A stretch of DNA of 64,000 bases from Anagrus nilaparvatae (GCA_022575985.1 JAKSXM010000247.1:8455501-8519500), one strand, 5' to 3'. Positions 1 to 11,385 are shown, numbered from the stretch's first letter. Notes: generated by a model not told the origin, from the sequence alone. A program made the numbers and translations.

Positions 1-26
1 AACATCTAAGGAAATTTATCTACATC

Positions 27-147
27 TTCGCCAAGCAGTTTCTGGAAATTTTTTTTGCCAAGCTGTAGCCAAGCTGTAGCTAAGCTGTATATTGCCAAGC
101 CGTAGCCAAGCTGTTCATTTTTTTTTATCATTGCCAAGCAGTTTTAG
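27..147 (+). repeat. Short GCCAAGCNGT repeats in the element A leader
   Basis: The 10-mer GCCAAGC(T/A/C)GT recurs about seven times, with GCCAAGCTGTA repeated back to back near 58-90. The repeats precede the gag start by about 200 bases. They could be packaging or regulatory motifs of the element leader, but nothing in the sequence proves this. Confidence 0.6.
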
Positions 148-163
148 GATCTATCCAACAAAT

Positions 164-214
164 CATGGGAAAATATAATGGAATTCAGGACCGTTGTTAT
201 AACTACAATCTTAA
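164..214 (+). other. Possible leader exon with splice donor
   Basis: An ATG at 164 opens a short frame running to a good donor (AAT|GTAAGTA, GT at 215). In errantiviruses an upstream donor is spliced to downstream env-type ORFs, so this could serve the ORF at 3457. No acceptor could be assigned, so this is only suggestive. Confidence 0.3.
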
Positions 215-351
215 TGTAAGTACCTTAAAAATAATTTTTTTATTTTTAAATCTCCGAGACATTTCAAAATTTTTACAAAAAAAAAATTTTTTTTTTTAAA
301 TCCTTCTTATAAACAAATAAACAATCTCGTAAATTTTTTTGTAAAACTATT

Positions 352-2157
352 ATGCCAAATAATTCTTGGCGACAACCGCGAGATACATTTTCTGATACTG
401 AATCAATTAATAGTGAAGTAAACCGAACCATGGACGGCCCTCAAACTAACCCGCCCAATAATATAGATGTAGCCAATTTAGCCCAAGAACTTGAACGCCT
501 CAATTTAGAAATGCTGCGACAACGCGAACAAATTACAAATATAATTAACGCTGAAAGAGCACTAAATTTAGAAATAACAAACGAAATACTGAACGATATT
601 GAAAATAATGATCAAAATCGTAATAATGCAGTACTAAACCCACCAAACAACAATAATAATAGACATAGATTAAATAATACCGTCCCACTTATAACTGCTA
701 TTGCAAATATACCCGATTTTTCTGGTAAACCACAAACCCTACAAGCTTTTTCCAAAGTTTTGAAAGACATTGTTAAAACATATGGAACAGGATGTGAACA
801 ATTTTTGTTAAATTCAATCCCTCGTCGCCTTCAAGGCCGAGCATACGACGCTTACGCAGGAATTGCTCCTAATTACACCAGTTTAGAAAATTTTTTACAA
901 GATTTAAAATTAAGTTTTGCAGGTATCACTGACGCAGATACTATTAAATTAGATATGAGACAAGCCGAACAAAACCCTGGCGAACCAGTCGCCGATTACG
1001 CCCTACGCGTACAAAATTTAGAACAAGCTTTACATGCAATTTATGATTCATCAGTTAGCTTAACCGCAAACGAAAAAGAACAATGGAAAAAGCGAACTAG
1101 TATTGAAGCCCTTGAATGCTTTCTTTTTGGATTGAGAAATCCTCCGGAATATAGAGAAGCCTCAAAACAACCAAAAACTTTGCGAGAAGCTGTTAATATT
1201 GCAGTTAACCTTGAAGGTAGACGTCGCTCGGTACAAAGACATGAATTCTGTACATTAAAACACGCACCAGTTACTCCAGCAGAACCAAACAACTTTGCGA
1301 CGGACGACAAATCTAGTGTCACCACAGCCACAACTTCTGAAATATTCAATTTAATGAATCAAATTTTAGAAATACAAAGATTACATAATGAAATGGGTAA
1401 TGCAGCAGGTATACGCGCTACTGCCGCTGAAACTTCAAAAAAGCAATGTATTTTTTGTAAAAGTAATAGTCACGATATATCCCAATGTAAAGATTTATTT
1501 AAATCTGTTGAGCAAGGAAAAATTAAACATCCTACCGAAACCCAAGAACCCGATATTGCAATTACAACTTTAACTCCTGTTTTTGAAAATTACCCCCAAA
1601 ATTATCCACCACCTTGGTGGCAACCGAATAGAGGAAACAATTATAATCGTTATAATTATAATAATCAGAGTTATAATACAGGAGATCGAAACTATAAAAA
1701 TAACCCATTTAATCAAAATTTTAATCAATACCCAAATAATCAACAAAATTTTAATTCATATCAAAATTTTAATGGATACCCTAATAATCAAAATTTTAAC
1801 CCAAATAATCCCCAAAACTATAACAATAATCGCGGTCAATTTCGCGGTAATAATAGAAATCGTAATTTTAACAGAGAAAATTTTTCAAATAATTCTTATC
1901 CTAATAACTTTTATCAAAATTATTCAAATCAAAATATGATGGAAAACCAAAATTTCCCTCCCCAAAATCATAATTATTCTAACCAAGGCCAAAATTATGA
2001 CCAAAGCCAAAATGTTGCTCCAAATTACTTCCAAAATGGAAATAATCAGAATTTTCCTCCTAATATGAATAATCCAATTCAACAACCCAATAACCCTTCT
2101 AACAATGCAAAAAATTTCCAAACTGCTGAAAATAAATCAGAAAAACATTTAAACTAG
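352..2157 (+). CDS. gag: Gag of element A
   Basis: A 601-residue structural polyprotein. The N-terminal half is a soluble helical region with a retrotransposon-gag-like segment at roughly residues 110-300. A single CCHC knuckle follows at about residues 366-379 (C-X2-C-X4-H-X4-C, beginning CIFC). The C-terminal 180 residues are an Asn/Gln/Tyr/Pro-rich low-complexity tail with repeated NFN and NQN motifs, long for a Gag and prion-like in composition. The frame is intact, with no internal stop. The ATG at 352 follows a leader with no long ORF. The stop codon directly abuts the slippery heptamer TTTAAAC, implying Gag plus a minor Gag-Pol product. Function as Gag is well supported by the knuckle; the family within gypsy is not resolved. 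Confidence 0.8.
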   Translation: MPNNSWRQPRDTFSDTESINSEVNRTMDGPQTNPPNNIDVANLAQELERLNLEMLRQREQITNIINAERALNLEITNEILNDIENNDQNRNNAVLNPPNNNNNRHRLNNTVPLITAIANIPDFSGKPQTLQAFSKVLKDIVKTYGTGCEQFLLNSIPRRLQGRAYDAYAGIAPNYTSLENFLQDLKLSFAGITDADTIKLDMRQAEQNPGEPVADYALRVQNLEQALHAIYDSSVSLTANEKEQWKKRTSIEALECFLFGLRNPPEYREASKQPKTLREAVNIAVNLEGRRRSVQRHEFCTLKHAPVTPAEPNNFATDDKSSVTTATTSEIFNLMNQILEIQRLHNEMGNAAGIRATAAETSKKQCIFCKSNSHDISQCKDLFKSVEQGKIKHPTETQEPDIAITTLTPVFENYPQNYPPPWWQPNRGNNYNRYNYNNQSYNTGDRNYKNNPFNQNFNQYPNNQQNFNSYQNFNGYPNNQNFNPNNPQNYNNNRGQFRGNNRNRNFNRENFSNNSYPNNFYQNYSNQNMMENQNFPPQNHNYSNQGQNYDQSQNVAPNYFQNGNNQNFPPNMNNPIQQPNNPSNNAKNFQTAENKSEKHLN

Positions 2158-2187
2158 TTACCTGCCCATTCTCGAGTGAGTTTGGGC
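2148..2187 (+). promoter_or_regulatory. -1 ribosomal frameshift signal of element A
   Basis: The heptamer TTTAAAC (2148-2154) is read in the gag frame as T TTA AAC and is followed at once by the TAG gag stop (2155-2157). After a 9-base spacer a hairpin can form: GCCCA (2164-2168) with TGGGC (2183-2187), and an inner CTC/GAG pair. The -1 frame is open from here to 3191. Slippery site, spacing and structure match the standard retroviral -1 signal. Confidence 0.75.
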
Positions 2188-3191
2188 CAAAATTAAGTTA
2201 TGATTCTGACACTTTTTATAAAAATGCAATTCAGAAAACCTTTTATAATAGAACATTACCTTCAATTTTAAACCTTAATCATGATAAAATAAACGTTTCA
2301 AACACAATACCTTTTGAAACCCCAAATAATACAGAAAATTTTAGTCCTTTTTCAAATACTACCCTAGAAAAAGACTTTACTTCAAATAATGAAAAATTAA
2401 CCCCTGAACCAGAAATAAATTTTTGTTTTGAAAAACCGAAATCAATTCTTAAGCCAAAAATAAAATCCACTACAAATTCTGAAAAATTAAAAATAATCCC
2501 TCAAACCGAATCTGATTTAGACTTAAGTATTGAAAAACCTAAAGAAATTCTTGATTTTCCAGCAATTAATAAAACCCCTAGTTTAACCATTGAGAAATCA
2601 AAATTAACTTTTAAACTAGAAGATTCTTTTCCTTTTTCAACTAACTTTAAAAATTTAGAACCAAAAATTTTTTTAAACCATAAAACAGTAAAACAAACAC
2701 TTGAACCCTTAAAAATAACAGAAATTACTTCAATCCCTGAAACAGATAAAAATTTAAGCTCAACTATCGAAAAATCAAGAGAAACCCCTATACCAAAAAT
2801 TTCCCACCCCTTTTTAACAAATAATAAAATCCCTATTTTAAACTTGGAAAAATCAAAATTAACTCAAAAACCTTTAAAAACTAATGAAATTATTTCACTA
2901 AAATCACAACCTAAACCTGTACAAAGAATAGTTACATTTAATCTTAAAAACAAATCTGATTCTGAAAATGATAGCCCCCCTCTAGAAAATTATTCAAAAT
3001 CTCCTTTATTTATGGCAAAAAGAAAAAGAAATACAAGAAATAAAAATTTATCCGATTATAATAACAAAATAATAACGAAAAATATATTAAATAATAAAAT
3101 GAATAAATTCAGTCCATTAAGAAACTCTATTTCCGATAAAAACATCGAAATTGATTCAAAAAAATGTAAAACAACAATTAGCAAATCATAA
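2160..3191 (+). CDS. Frame -1 extension of element A (pol N-terminal linker, no enzyme motif)
   Basis: Open reading in the -1 frame for about 345 codons after the gag stop, entered through the slippery site rather than an ATG. It is rich in Lys, Ser, Pro, Glu and Asn, with short repeats of the type (E)KS(K/R)-LT. No DTG/DSG protease motif or reverse transcriptase block is visible. It reads like the charged linker of an insect gypsy Pol. A TAA at 3189-3191 interrupts it; the same frame then stays open to about 3528, so the stop may be a mutation. Confidence 0.5.
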   Translation, partial: TCPFSSEFGPKLSYDSDTFYKNAIQKTFYNRTLPSILNLNHDKINVSNTIPFETPNNTENFSPFSNTTLEKDFTSNNEKLTPEPEINFCFEKPKSILKPKIKSTTNSEKLKIIPQTESDLDLSIEKPKEILDFPAINKTPSLTIEKSKLTFKLEDSFPFSTNFKNLEPKIFLNHKTVKQTLEPLKITEITSIPETDKNLSSTIEKSRETPIPKISHPFLTNNKIPILNLEKSKLTQKPLKTNEIISLKSQPKPVQRIVTFNLKNKSDSENDSPPLENYSKSPLFMAKRKRNTRNKNLSDYNNKIITKNILNNKMNKFSPLRNSISDKNIEIDSKKCKTTISKS

Positions 3192-3456
3192 CCCGAAACA
3201 AATAAGGAAACGATTACAGAAAATTACCCAGCTACTGTTGACTCCATCAAAGGAAAAATTTTATTTGAAGCATCACTTGACGTAAAATTTACAGACAAAG
3301 ATCCAGAAACCATAATTCACAAAAAAAGAATCTGTATAAATTCTGAGAACAAAAAAAGCTTAAGTATAGATAATATTATTGAACAATTAGAAAATAACGA
3401 CACTGAAATCATGAAAGTTGACAATGAAAATAATAAAACTAATATTGCCTTGATAT

Positions 3457-4572
3457 TTGCACCTAACAAAAGCAAAAAAGATAAGGATAAACAAAATTAT
3501 AATCGATACAAACGTATTCAATCGCTATGACAAAATAGATAAATGTAGTGAAAGTTACGAACAATTTTTTAGGTATTTAGATGTAAGTAACTATAGTGAC
3601 TGTTTATTTTTCAGTCTTAGAATTTTATTAAATAATAATATGAGTATCAATGAATATAACAATAATTTAAAAATAAGTAAACCCCTAAAATATTGCAAAA
3701 ATACTGACGGGATCTTTCACATTTTAAACAAGAAAAAAAAATGGGAAGATAGCGATTGCGTACACATTTTTGCCAAAGAATATAAAATGAATACTTTAAT
3801 ACGAATTTTTAACTCCGACAAATTATATATCCCAAAAACGTGGGATAAAGCTTTTCAGGTGCTCTCTTTAAAAGCGTTGAACGCAGATCCTACTAAAATT
3901 AAACAAATCAATACATTTATATCACCTTTGAACGAAACCTCCATGTCTTTGTTCCATGCCATTCAAAAAGAAAAAAATATAAATTATGCTAATACAAATG
4001 AAATTTCACTTCAAGAAGAAATAATAGAAATCGCTGAACTCAAAATAACTGAAACACCTCTCTCTAAAAAGGTCGGCATCTTGGTACAACAAAACGAAAC
4101 AAACCTTACATGTGATGTACTTCAAACCAAAACCGCGTATATATTGGAAAAAGCGACAGTAGAACCTAGACCACTTCCACCTGAAGAATTCAAATCCAAA
4201 ATAGATGATGTACAACAGACTGAAACTAAATATACGCTGAAAAACATCATCCAAAAACAAAAACTGGCTCCAAAATCCTCACTAGACGATTCGCAAACCT
4301 ATCAAGATAAATCAGATTTTCAGAAATTTTTCAGAATTTTGTTTGTTTTTTTGTATCACATATTTATAGGAAATTTCATTTCCAAAAAATGGGACTTAGC
4401 ACTGGACTTAATAAAATTTAATATGAAATTGCAATTGATTGGTTACCTAAACCGCCCGAGTTCTACTATCCTAGTTCTATTATTGCAGTACGCCCACCTA
4501 GGGCCCCACCTTGGCCAAAAATTTTATAGGATCGACCCATTTTACTATCTACTGGACAAAGTAGTAAATTAA
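3457..4572 (+). CDS. Unidentified 371-codon ORF of element A
   Basis: An uninterrupted reading frame, unusual for this AT-rich DNA, overlapping the end of the preceding frame in a different phase. No known motif is recognised. Visible features: a Tyr/Asn-rich first third with several Cys, a Glu/Lys/Thr-rich middle with a proline cluster (RPLPPEE), and near the C-terminus a strongly hydrophobic stretch (FFRILFVFLYHIFIGNF, about residues 287-303). That stretch could be a membrane anchor, so an env-like or accessory role is possible. An alternative frame across 4430-4545 is proline-rich (PPRAPPWP) and may be the true tail after a frameshift. Confidence 0.4.
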   Translation: MHLTKAKKIRINKIIIDTNVFNRYDKIDKCSESYEQFFRYLDVSNYSDCLFFSLRILLNNNMSINEYNNNLKISKPLKYCKNTDGIFHILNKKKKWEDSDCVHIFAKEYKMNTLIRIFNSDKLYIPKTWDKAFQVLSLKALNADPTKIKQINTFISPLNETSMSLFHAIQKEKNINYANTNEISLQEEIIEIAELKITETPLSKKVGILVQQNETNLTCDVLQTKTAYILEKATVEPRPLPPEEFKSKIDDVQQTETKYTLKNIIQKQKLAPKSSLDDSQTYQDKSDFQKFFRILFVFLYHIFIGNFISKKWDLALDLIKFNMKLQLIGYLNRPSSTILVLLLQYAHLGPHLGQKFYRIDPFYYLLDKVVN

Positions 4573-7489
4573 TAACATTTCTTAATAGATTTAATTAATT
4601 TAATTAATCTTAATAGTTATAATTCTTTTTAAAAAAATTTACAAACAAAAAAAAAACAAAAAAAAAAACTTTTTTTATATAACTAGCTATATTTTTTACC
4701 TAATACTTTAAATTATTAATCTATCGTCCGGATTTGAACCTATTTGGATTAGAAACTCATTTACTAACAATACACCTACAACCATAATTAACCGAAAACC
4801 TCGTATTCATATCTAAAATATAACTACTAAGTATTTTTTTTTTCACATCATACATATTCAAGCAAATACACATATTTAAGATACAGCCTTAATTATAATT
4901 TTCCATCGTATCAAACCTTTACTTAAACTAATTAATAAAAATTTTTTGAAAGATAATTAGCATTTAATTTTTTTTATGTTAAAATATTATGTTTTTTATT
5001 TGTTCTTTTTTTTGAATGATAATAGAGATACGATAAACGAAAATTTATTTAAAAATTTTTTTGAATTAAATAATAATTTTTACCAAGTAAAAGAAAATTT
5101 TTTTTAACAAAAGAAAAACATGAAAAGTCTCTATATAATTTTCTTCCTCGATAATAGACAACCTATAACAATAAAAATATATTGAAATAAAAATGAAATA
5201 AATCTTTGAAATAAATAGATTATAAGTACGTAATATATAAGTAAATAATAGTATATAAGTATAAAGAACAAAAATGACGAAAATTATATAAAGATAGAAA
5301 TAACTTAAAATTAAAGTATAAGGGTTTTAAAATTAAAGTGTTTTTTAACCATGAAGTGATAGATTTTATAGTTGATAAATTTAAAGTTCTGGTAAATATA
5401 ATACATATGAATAAGTATTAATGATATACAATATTTTATTATTTTTTTTTTATCTCAAAGTTTTACGTATTCCCAGAAAACTTTACATGAGATAGTTTCA
5501 AAACGTTTATTACGATGTTAGTAGGTTAATTCAAATTTCTCTAAGACATTCTTAAATATCTGTGAAAAACCAGTGAAAAACACAGGTTGACAGATTTAAA
5601 TAATTTTTTTTTTCACATGCAAATTCTATAAAAATCTTTTAAATATTTAAAAAAATTTTAGGATCAAAACTATATTTGGATTATGATCTTTGATAATTAT
5701 TTTTACCCATATATATAATTGTAATTTCTTATACTAACCAATATATTTAACCAATATATCTACTATATACATACCTAATTCATAACTATTATTAGCTTAC
5801 AATTATCACTTAATCAATTAATCATAAACATAATCTAAATATATCCTAACATAAATTACTTTGGATTTAACAAATACGTAATCTTTTATCGCGCCTTTAT
5901 AAAAATTTTACAAAAAAAAAAAAGACCACCCTGGCAACCAAATTAAATAAGTATTTTATAGAGTTTTTCTTTATATATGTATATTTACATAAATTAAGTT
6001 TGCACAAATATCCTTATACAATCCTTGGAATTCTTAGATTATGAAGTTATATTAAAAATCAACGATATAAAAAATAAAACTACTACTAAATTACCATCAT
6101 ACATATACATTTGTGTGTATTTTTTTTTCTCTTTTCTTCTTAACACAAAAATTAATAACAAAATTGTTCAAAAAAAAAAAAAAAAAAAAAAAAAAACAAT
6201 AAATAACTAATGAAAAATTGAGAGAGAGAAATTTTGCCGGACAACCAGAGACGTGAATCACATTCATAATTATAGAGATAAAATTTTTATAATCTTTGTT
6301 AGTATGCGGTTTTGCCCTTGACACTGGAATGACATAAGATTATCAAAACAGCTGATCTTAAAGACTGCATAATTGCACTTTATAAATTATACTAAATCAC
6401 ATGGAGTGAAAGAGGGGATAACCAACTTATTAACACATATACAATTTTTATTACAATACTACTGCAACATTCATTTTTTTTTTTTTGCCCAACCAAGATC
6501 TCACTTCAACTTCAAAGAAACGCAAAATTAAATGTGCATTACTGTATAAATTAATACATAATTCTCATAGACGAGCAATGTTCTCAACTATGAAAATCGC
6601 TTGTACTCTAAGAATGATTAATGGAAATATTATTAAATAATAATATACATGCAAAAAAATTGGCAATCCAGAATGTATGAACAAAAAAAAATGCTTCTGA
6701 GAGCTTATAAACCAGACGAGAAGCTGTATAACCGACTAATTGTAACACCAATTAACTCTATCCTAGTTTCCTGAAGCCGATATCAAAAGAAAACAGAGCT
6801 TTTCTAAACTGGTGCTGTTATTAACTAACTCACCAACGCTGTATAGCGTTCCTTAATCTGAGACAAGCCACATATTTGCGTATATCACATCGACACTCAA
6901 CTTGGGTATATGAAAATTGCAGGAAAGTTTTTTTCTATAACAAATTAATCAAATTTTTTTAAATTGGCCTCTCTCTTTCTCCTACGATTTGTAAATATCA
7001 TAAAGTTTTGCAAAATTTTTTTCAAACAACCTTTTCGTCATTCCGGTATCAGGCATACACCTGTTTATAAATATTATGAAAACTATTGTTTAAAAATTTT
7101 TTATTTTTTATTGTCTTAACAATTTCATATCTCTGTTTTTCTTGCTCCATTTGACTTTCTCAATACAAAATTTTTATAAATAAATAAATTTAAAAATAAA
7201 TATTTACGTACAAAAAAAAATAAAGAGAGAAAGGAGAAAGGGTAGGAAAGCATGCACACACATAACGAATAATAAAAATATTAGATTCATTTTTTTTTCT
7301 CACTCTCGCTTTCATTATATGGCAACATTGTAAAAATAATTTATATTCATGAATAAAATCTCGACTTAAATACAATTAGTGACGTAAAATTTTAATTTTT
7401 TTTTCTCATGCTTATTTACTTACAAAATAAAGTTTTTCTATAACATATACATTTGCTCCTTCACTCATATAAAAATGTACAACTTTTCT
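4573..7489. other. AT-rich stretch without recognised gene
   Basis: Homopolymer runs and simple AT sequence dominate. Only chance ORFs shorter than 80 codons occur, several consisting of poly-Lys or poly-Phe encoded by A/T runs (for example around 6170-6195). A GGATTTGAACC block at 4731-4741 resembles a reversed tRNA B box but no tRNA fold follows. No domain, tandem repeat or terminal inverted repeat could be established. Confidence 0.6.
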
Positions 7490-7960
7490 CCCTAAAATTC
7501 AAAAAAATATATAAATTAAATATCCAATCCTAAACCCAAATTTCAAAAAAATACATAAATTAAAAATCCAATTCGAAACCCATATTCAAAAAATATATAA
7601 ATTAAATATCCAATCCTAAACCCAAATTCAAAAAAATATATAAATTAAATATCCAATCCTAAGCCCAAATTCAAAAAAAAATATAAATTAAATATCCAAT
7701 CCTAAACCCAAATTCAAAAAATATATAAATTAAAAATCCAATCCGAAACCCAAATTCAAAAAAATATATAAATTAAATATCCAATCCTAAACCCAAATTC
7801 AAAAAATATATAAATTAAATATCCAATCCGAAACCCAAATTCAAAAAATATATAAATTAAATATCCAATCCTAAACCCAAATTCAAAAAAATATATAAAT
7901 TAAATATCCAATCCTAAACCCAAATTCAAAAAAAAATATAAATTAAATATCCAATCCTAA
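7490..7960. repeat. Satellite 1, about 43-bp unit, about 11 copies
   Basis: Head-to-tail copies of a unit containing AATATCCAATCCTAAACCC followed by an A run and ATATAAATT. Copies differ by single substitutions (for example CCTAAACC versus CCGAAACC) and by the length of the A run. It passes directly into the 120-bp satellite at 7961. Confidence 0.9.
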
Positions 7961-8750
7961 ATAACATGTATATTTCCCCCTGTGCCACAATTTTTTCACC
8001 CATACCACAAATTCACATAAACTCTATGTTTAATATACATTTTTTTTACTTTATACCTTTAAAATATAAAAATTCCATATATAACATGTATATTTCCCCC
8101 TATACCACAATTTTTTCACCCATACCACAAATTCATATAAACTCTATGTTTAATATACATTTTTTTTACTTTATACCTTTAAAATATAAAAATTCTATAT
8201 ATAACATGTATATTTCCCCCTATACCACAATTTTTTCACCCATACCACAAATTCATACAAACTCTATGTTTAATATACATTTTTTTTACTTTATACCTTT
8301 AAAATATAAAAATTCTATATATAACATGTATATTTCCCCCTATACCACAATTTTTTCACCCATACCACAAATTCATATAAACTCTATGTTTAATATACAT
8401 TTTTTTTACTTTATACCTTTAAAATATAAAAATTCTATATATAACATGTATATTTCCCCCTATACCACAATTTTTTCACCCATACCACAAATTCATACAA
8501 ACTCTATGTTTAATATACATTTTTTTTACTTTATACCTTTAAAATATAAAAATTCTATATATAACATGTATATTTCCCCCTATACCACAATTTTTTCACC
8601 CATACCACAAATTCATACAAACTCTATGTTTAATATACATTTTTTTTACTTTATACCTTTAAAATATAAAAACTCAATATGTAACATGTATATTTCCCCC
8701 TATACCGCAATTTTTTCACCCATACCGTAAATTCATATAAACTCTATGTT
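7961..8750. repeat. Satellite 2, 120-bp unit, about 6.5 copies, open in one frame
   Basis: Six full and one partial copy of a 120-bp unit beginning near AACATGTATATTTCCCCC, with very few differences between copies. Because 120 is divisible by 3 and the unit has no stop in one plus-strand frame, the array reads as a 254-codon ORF (7966-8730) of 40-residue repeats that are hydrophobic and Tyr/Ile/Phe/Pro-rich. Nothing else suggests a gene; codon content just mirrors the DNA. Best read as satellite DNA with fortuitous coding capacity. Confidence 0.85.
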
Positions 8751-9190
8751 ATTGTATGATTTTTTTTCAATATTTTTAATAAACTTTTATCAAGTTACAT
8801 TAAAATTTTATAAAATTTATCATTTTTAACCCTTTAAATTATATTTTTTTTTATTCAAAAATCATAAAATTTACCGAAATTGTATGATTTTTTCCAATAT
8901 TTTCAATAATTTCTTGTTTTATAAATTAAATTATACTAAAATTTTATAAAATTTATTATTTTTAACGCTTTAAATTATAATATTTTATTCAAAAACCATA
9001 AAATTTGCTTAAATTATATGATTTTTATTAAATTAATTCAATATTTTTGTCTTATCATCTGATAAATTCGCATTTTATAAATTGAATTATACAAAAATTT
9101 TATAAAATTTATCAATTTTAACCCTTTAAACTATAAAATTTCACTTAAAATTCATAAAATTTGCTGAAATTGTATGACTGTAAAAATCAA
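8751..9190. repeat. Degenerate AT-rich repeats of about 130 bp
   Basis: Three to four diverged copies share the motif CATAAAATTTACCGAAATTGTATGATTT and a TAACCCTTTAAATTATA segment. Related copies reappear at 10400-10720 beyond the minisatellite, so the minisatellite may have expanded inside an older array. Confidence 0.7.
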
Positions 9191-9235
9191 TTCAAAATTT
9201 TTTTTAATTAATAAATTCATATTTAAAAAAAAAAA

Positions 9236-9695
9236 AAAAATTTTCCTTCCCGCCGATATGTAAAAATTACTCCTTCCCGCTGATATAAAAAAATTACTCC
9301 TTCCCGCTGATATAAAAAAAATTACTCCTTCCCGCTGAAATATAAAAATTACTCCTTCCGCTGATATGTAAAAATTACTCCTTCCCGCTGATATATAAAA
9401 ATTACTCCTTCCCGCTGATATATAAAAATTACTCCTTCCCGCCGATATGTAAAAATTACTCCTTCCCGCTGATATAAAAAAATTACTCCTTCCCGCTGAT
9501 ATAAAAAAAATTACTCCTTCCCGCTGATATAAAAAAATTACTCCTTCCCGCTGATATAAAAAAAATTACTCCTTCCCGCTGATATATAAAAATTACTCCT
9601 TCCCGCTGATATAAAAAAAAAAATTACTCCTTCCCGCTGACATATAAAAATTCATCAATCCCGGTAATTTATAAAAATTACTCCTTCCCACTGAC

Positions 9696-9726
<31 letters not shown>

Positions 9727-10135
9727 ACTCCTTCCCGCTGATATATAAAAATTACTCCTTCCCGCCGATATGTAAAAATTACTCCTTCCCGCTGACATAT
9801 AAAAATCTATCAATTCCGCTAATTTATAAAAATTACTCCTTCCCGCTGATATATAAAAATTACTCTTTCCCGCTGAAATATAAAAATTCATCGATTCTGC
9901 TAAATTATAAAAATTACTCCTTCCCGCTGAAATATAAAAATTCATCGATTCTGCTAAATTATAAAAATTACTCCTTCCCGCTGAAATATAAAAATTCATC
10001 GATTCTGCTAAATTATAAAAATAACTCCTTCCCGCTGAAATATAAAAATTCATCAATCTCGCTAAACTATAAAAATTACTCCTTCCCACTGATATACAAA
10101 AATTACTCCTTCCCGCTGACATATAAGAATTGGAA
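9236..10135. repeat. Minisatellite, 25-30 bp unit ATTACTCCTTCCCGCTGATATA
   Basis: More than 30 tandem copies of a CCTTCCCGCTGATAT-containing unit separated by variable A runs. From 9830 to 10080 the array adopts a higher-order unit of about 60 bp in which a second motif (CATCGATTCTGCTAAATTATA) alternates with the first. The minus strand reads open for 162 codons (9655-10143), again a by-product of the repeat. Confidence 0.9.
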
Positions 10136-11385
10136 ACAAACATATATTACTGTTCCCTCTCTAGTTTTCTTTTCCAACCAACACCCTATATACAGATACC
10201 TTTACTCATTAACACAAATAAAATCCAACATAACAAAAACATAACCTAACTATCGCTCCGACACAAAATAATTATAAATTTTTATATTAAAACAATAAAT
10301 TGAACTGAAACTAATTGATAAAAATAAAATAATAACAAAATCTTACCTGTTTTTCCATAATCAAAACACTTTAACAACTTAAATATAACACACACATCAA
10401 CCTTTAACTCTTTAAATTATAATTATTCATTCAAAAATCATAAAATTTACCGAAGTTGTATGATTTTTTCCAATATTTTCAATGAATTTCTTGTTTTATA
10501 AATTAAATTATATCGATATATCAAAATTTAATAAAAATTATCATCTTTAACCCTTTAAATTATTATAATTGTATTTTGTAAAATTGTATTTTAATATTTA
10601 ATAATATTTTAAATTGTATTTTTTCCAATTTACCGAAATTGATTTTTTCCAATATTTTAAATAAATTCTTGTTTTATAAACTAAATTACACTAAAATTTT
10701 ATAAAATTTATAACTTTAACCAAATTTTTTTTAAACCAAACTAACCTTGTAAAAGCAAAATTTTAACCAAAAAATCATAAAAATTTTTTAAATCTTTATT
10801 TTTTATTTTTTTTTATACTATTTCGAATATCACCACCTATCCCTATGTATTCGAAGTTTTGGGTATATAATGTCTCGGGGGTTTTTAAATTAATTTCTCT
10901 AGATTGATTTCAGTTAACTCCAACTTAGAAAAATCTAGCACCAATATAAACAACTTGATCATCAAAGAAGATTAATCCAAGTAACTAACTGGCACCTTCC
11001 ATAAGATTTCGTTTTGAAGAATCCAAAAATTTATTATTTTGCTTATCATATATATTTTAACAAATAATCTCTAGAATTCTTATATAAATCCAAATAATTT
11101 TAAACATTTTAAAAATCTTTTTATTTTTTATTATTTATAATTTTAAATTTTTTTAATATTTTACAATTTATATATTATGTACAATCATAAAACATATATC
11201 TTAAAATTATATAGAATCCTTATTATAATCAAAAATTTTATTTTATGTACTTATATTATATAATTATGTATTGACATTGACCACAGACAGAAAATTTTAA
11301 CATTTACCACCCCCTTGAAACCCTGCCTTCAGCCCCATCTCCCCCACCTGACCCAATCGGGACGATTGGAATGAACAGGCGGAGA
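10136..11385. other. AT-rich spacer with 3' end of an LTR element
   Basis: Contains further copies of the 130-bp AT repeat (10400-10720) and otherwise no ORF. The last 100 bases are richer in C and G and end in AACAGGCGGAGA directly before the LTR at 11386. That looks like a polypurine tract, so the DNA just left of it is probably the residual 3' part of the retroelement interior. Confidence 0.5.

Larger units (their letters stand above)
1..4572 (+). mobile_element. Element A: gypsy-like LTR retrotransposon remnant
   Basis: Defined by a gag ORF with one CCHC knuckle, a -1 frameshift site at its stop, and a long downstream reading frame. No protease, reverse transcriptase, RNase H or integrase motif could be found after gag, so most of pol is missing or replaced. 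No LTR was found within the window on either side; the 5' LTR may lie before base 1. Assignment to the Ty3/gypsy group rests on gag plus frameshift architecture and is an inference. Confidence 0.6.

Noticed and set aside
4720..4810. Possible tRNA gene on the minus strand (GGTTCAAATCC B box)
   Set aside because: The T stem beyond the invariant bases does not pair and no acceptor or D arm could be formed.
6097..6324. ORFs around 6025-6324 on both strands
   Set aside because: They consist largely of poly-Lys or poly-Phe from an A/T run and have no conserved content.
6220..7070. Inverted similarity between ACTGGAATGAC near 6320 and GTCATTCCGGTA near 7037
   Set aside because: Only about 10 bases match convincingly; no extended arms and no target duplication.
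7490..10135. Tandem arrays considered as CRISPR-like
   Set aside because: Units are contiguous with no unique spacers, and the setting is eukaryotic.
9655..10143. 162-codon minus-strand ORF in the minisatellite
   Set aside because: A direct product of the repeat unit; no start context or domain.
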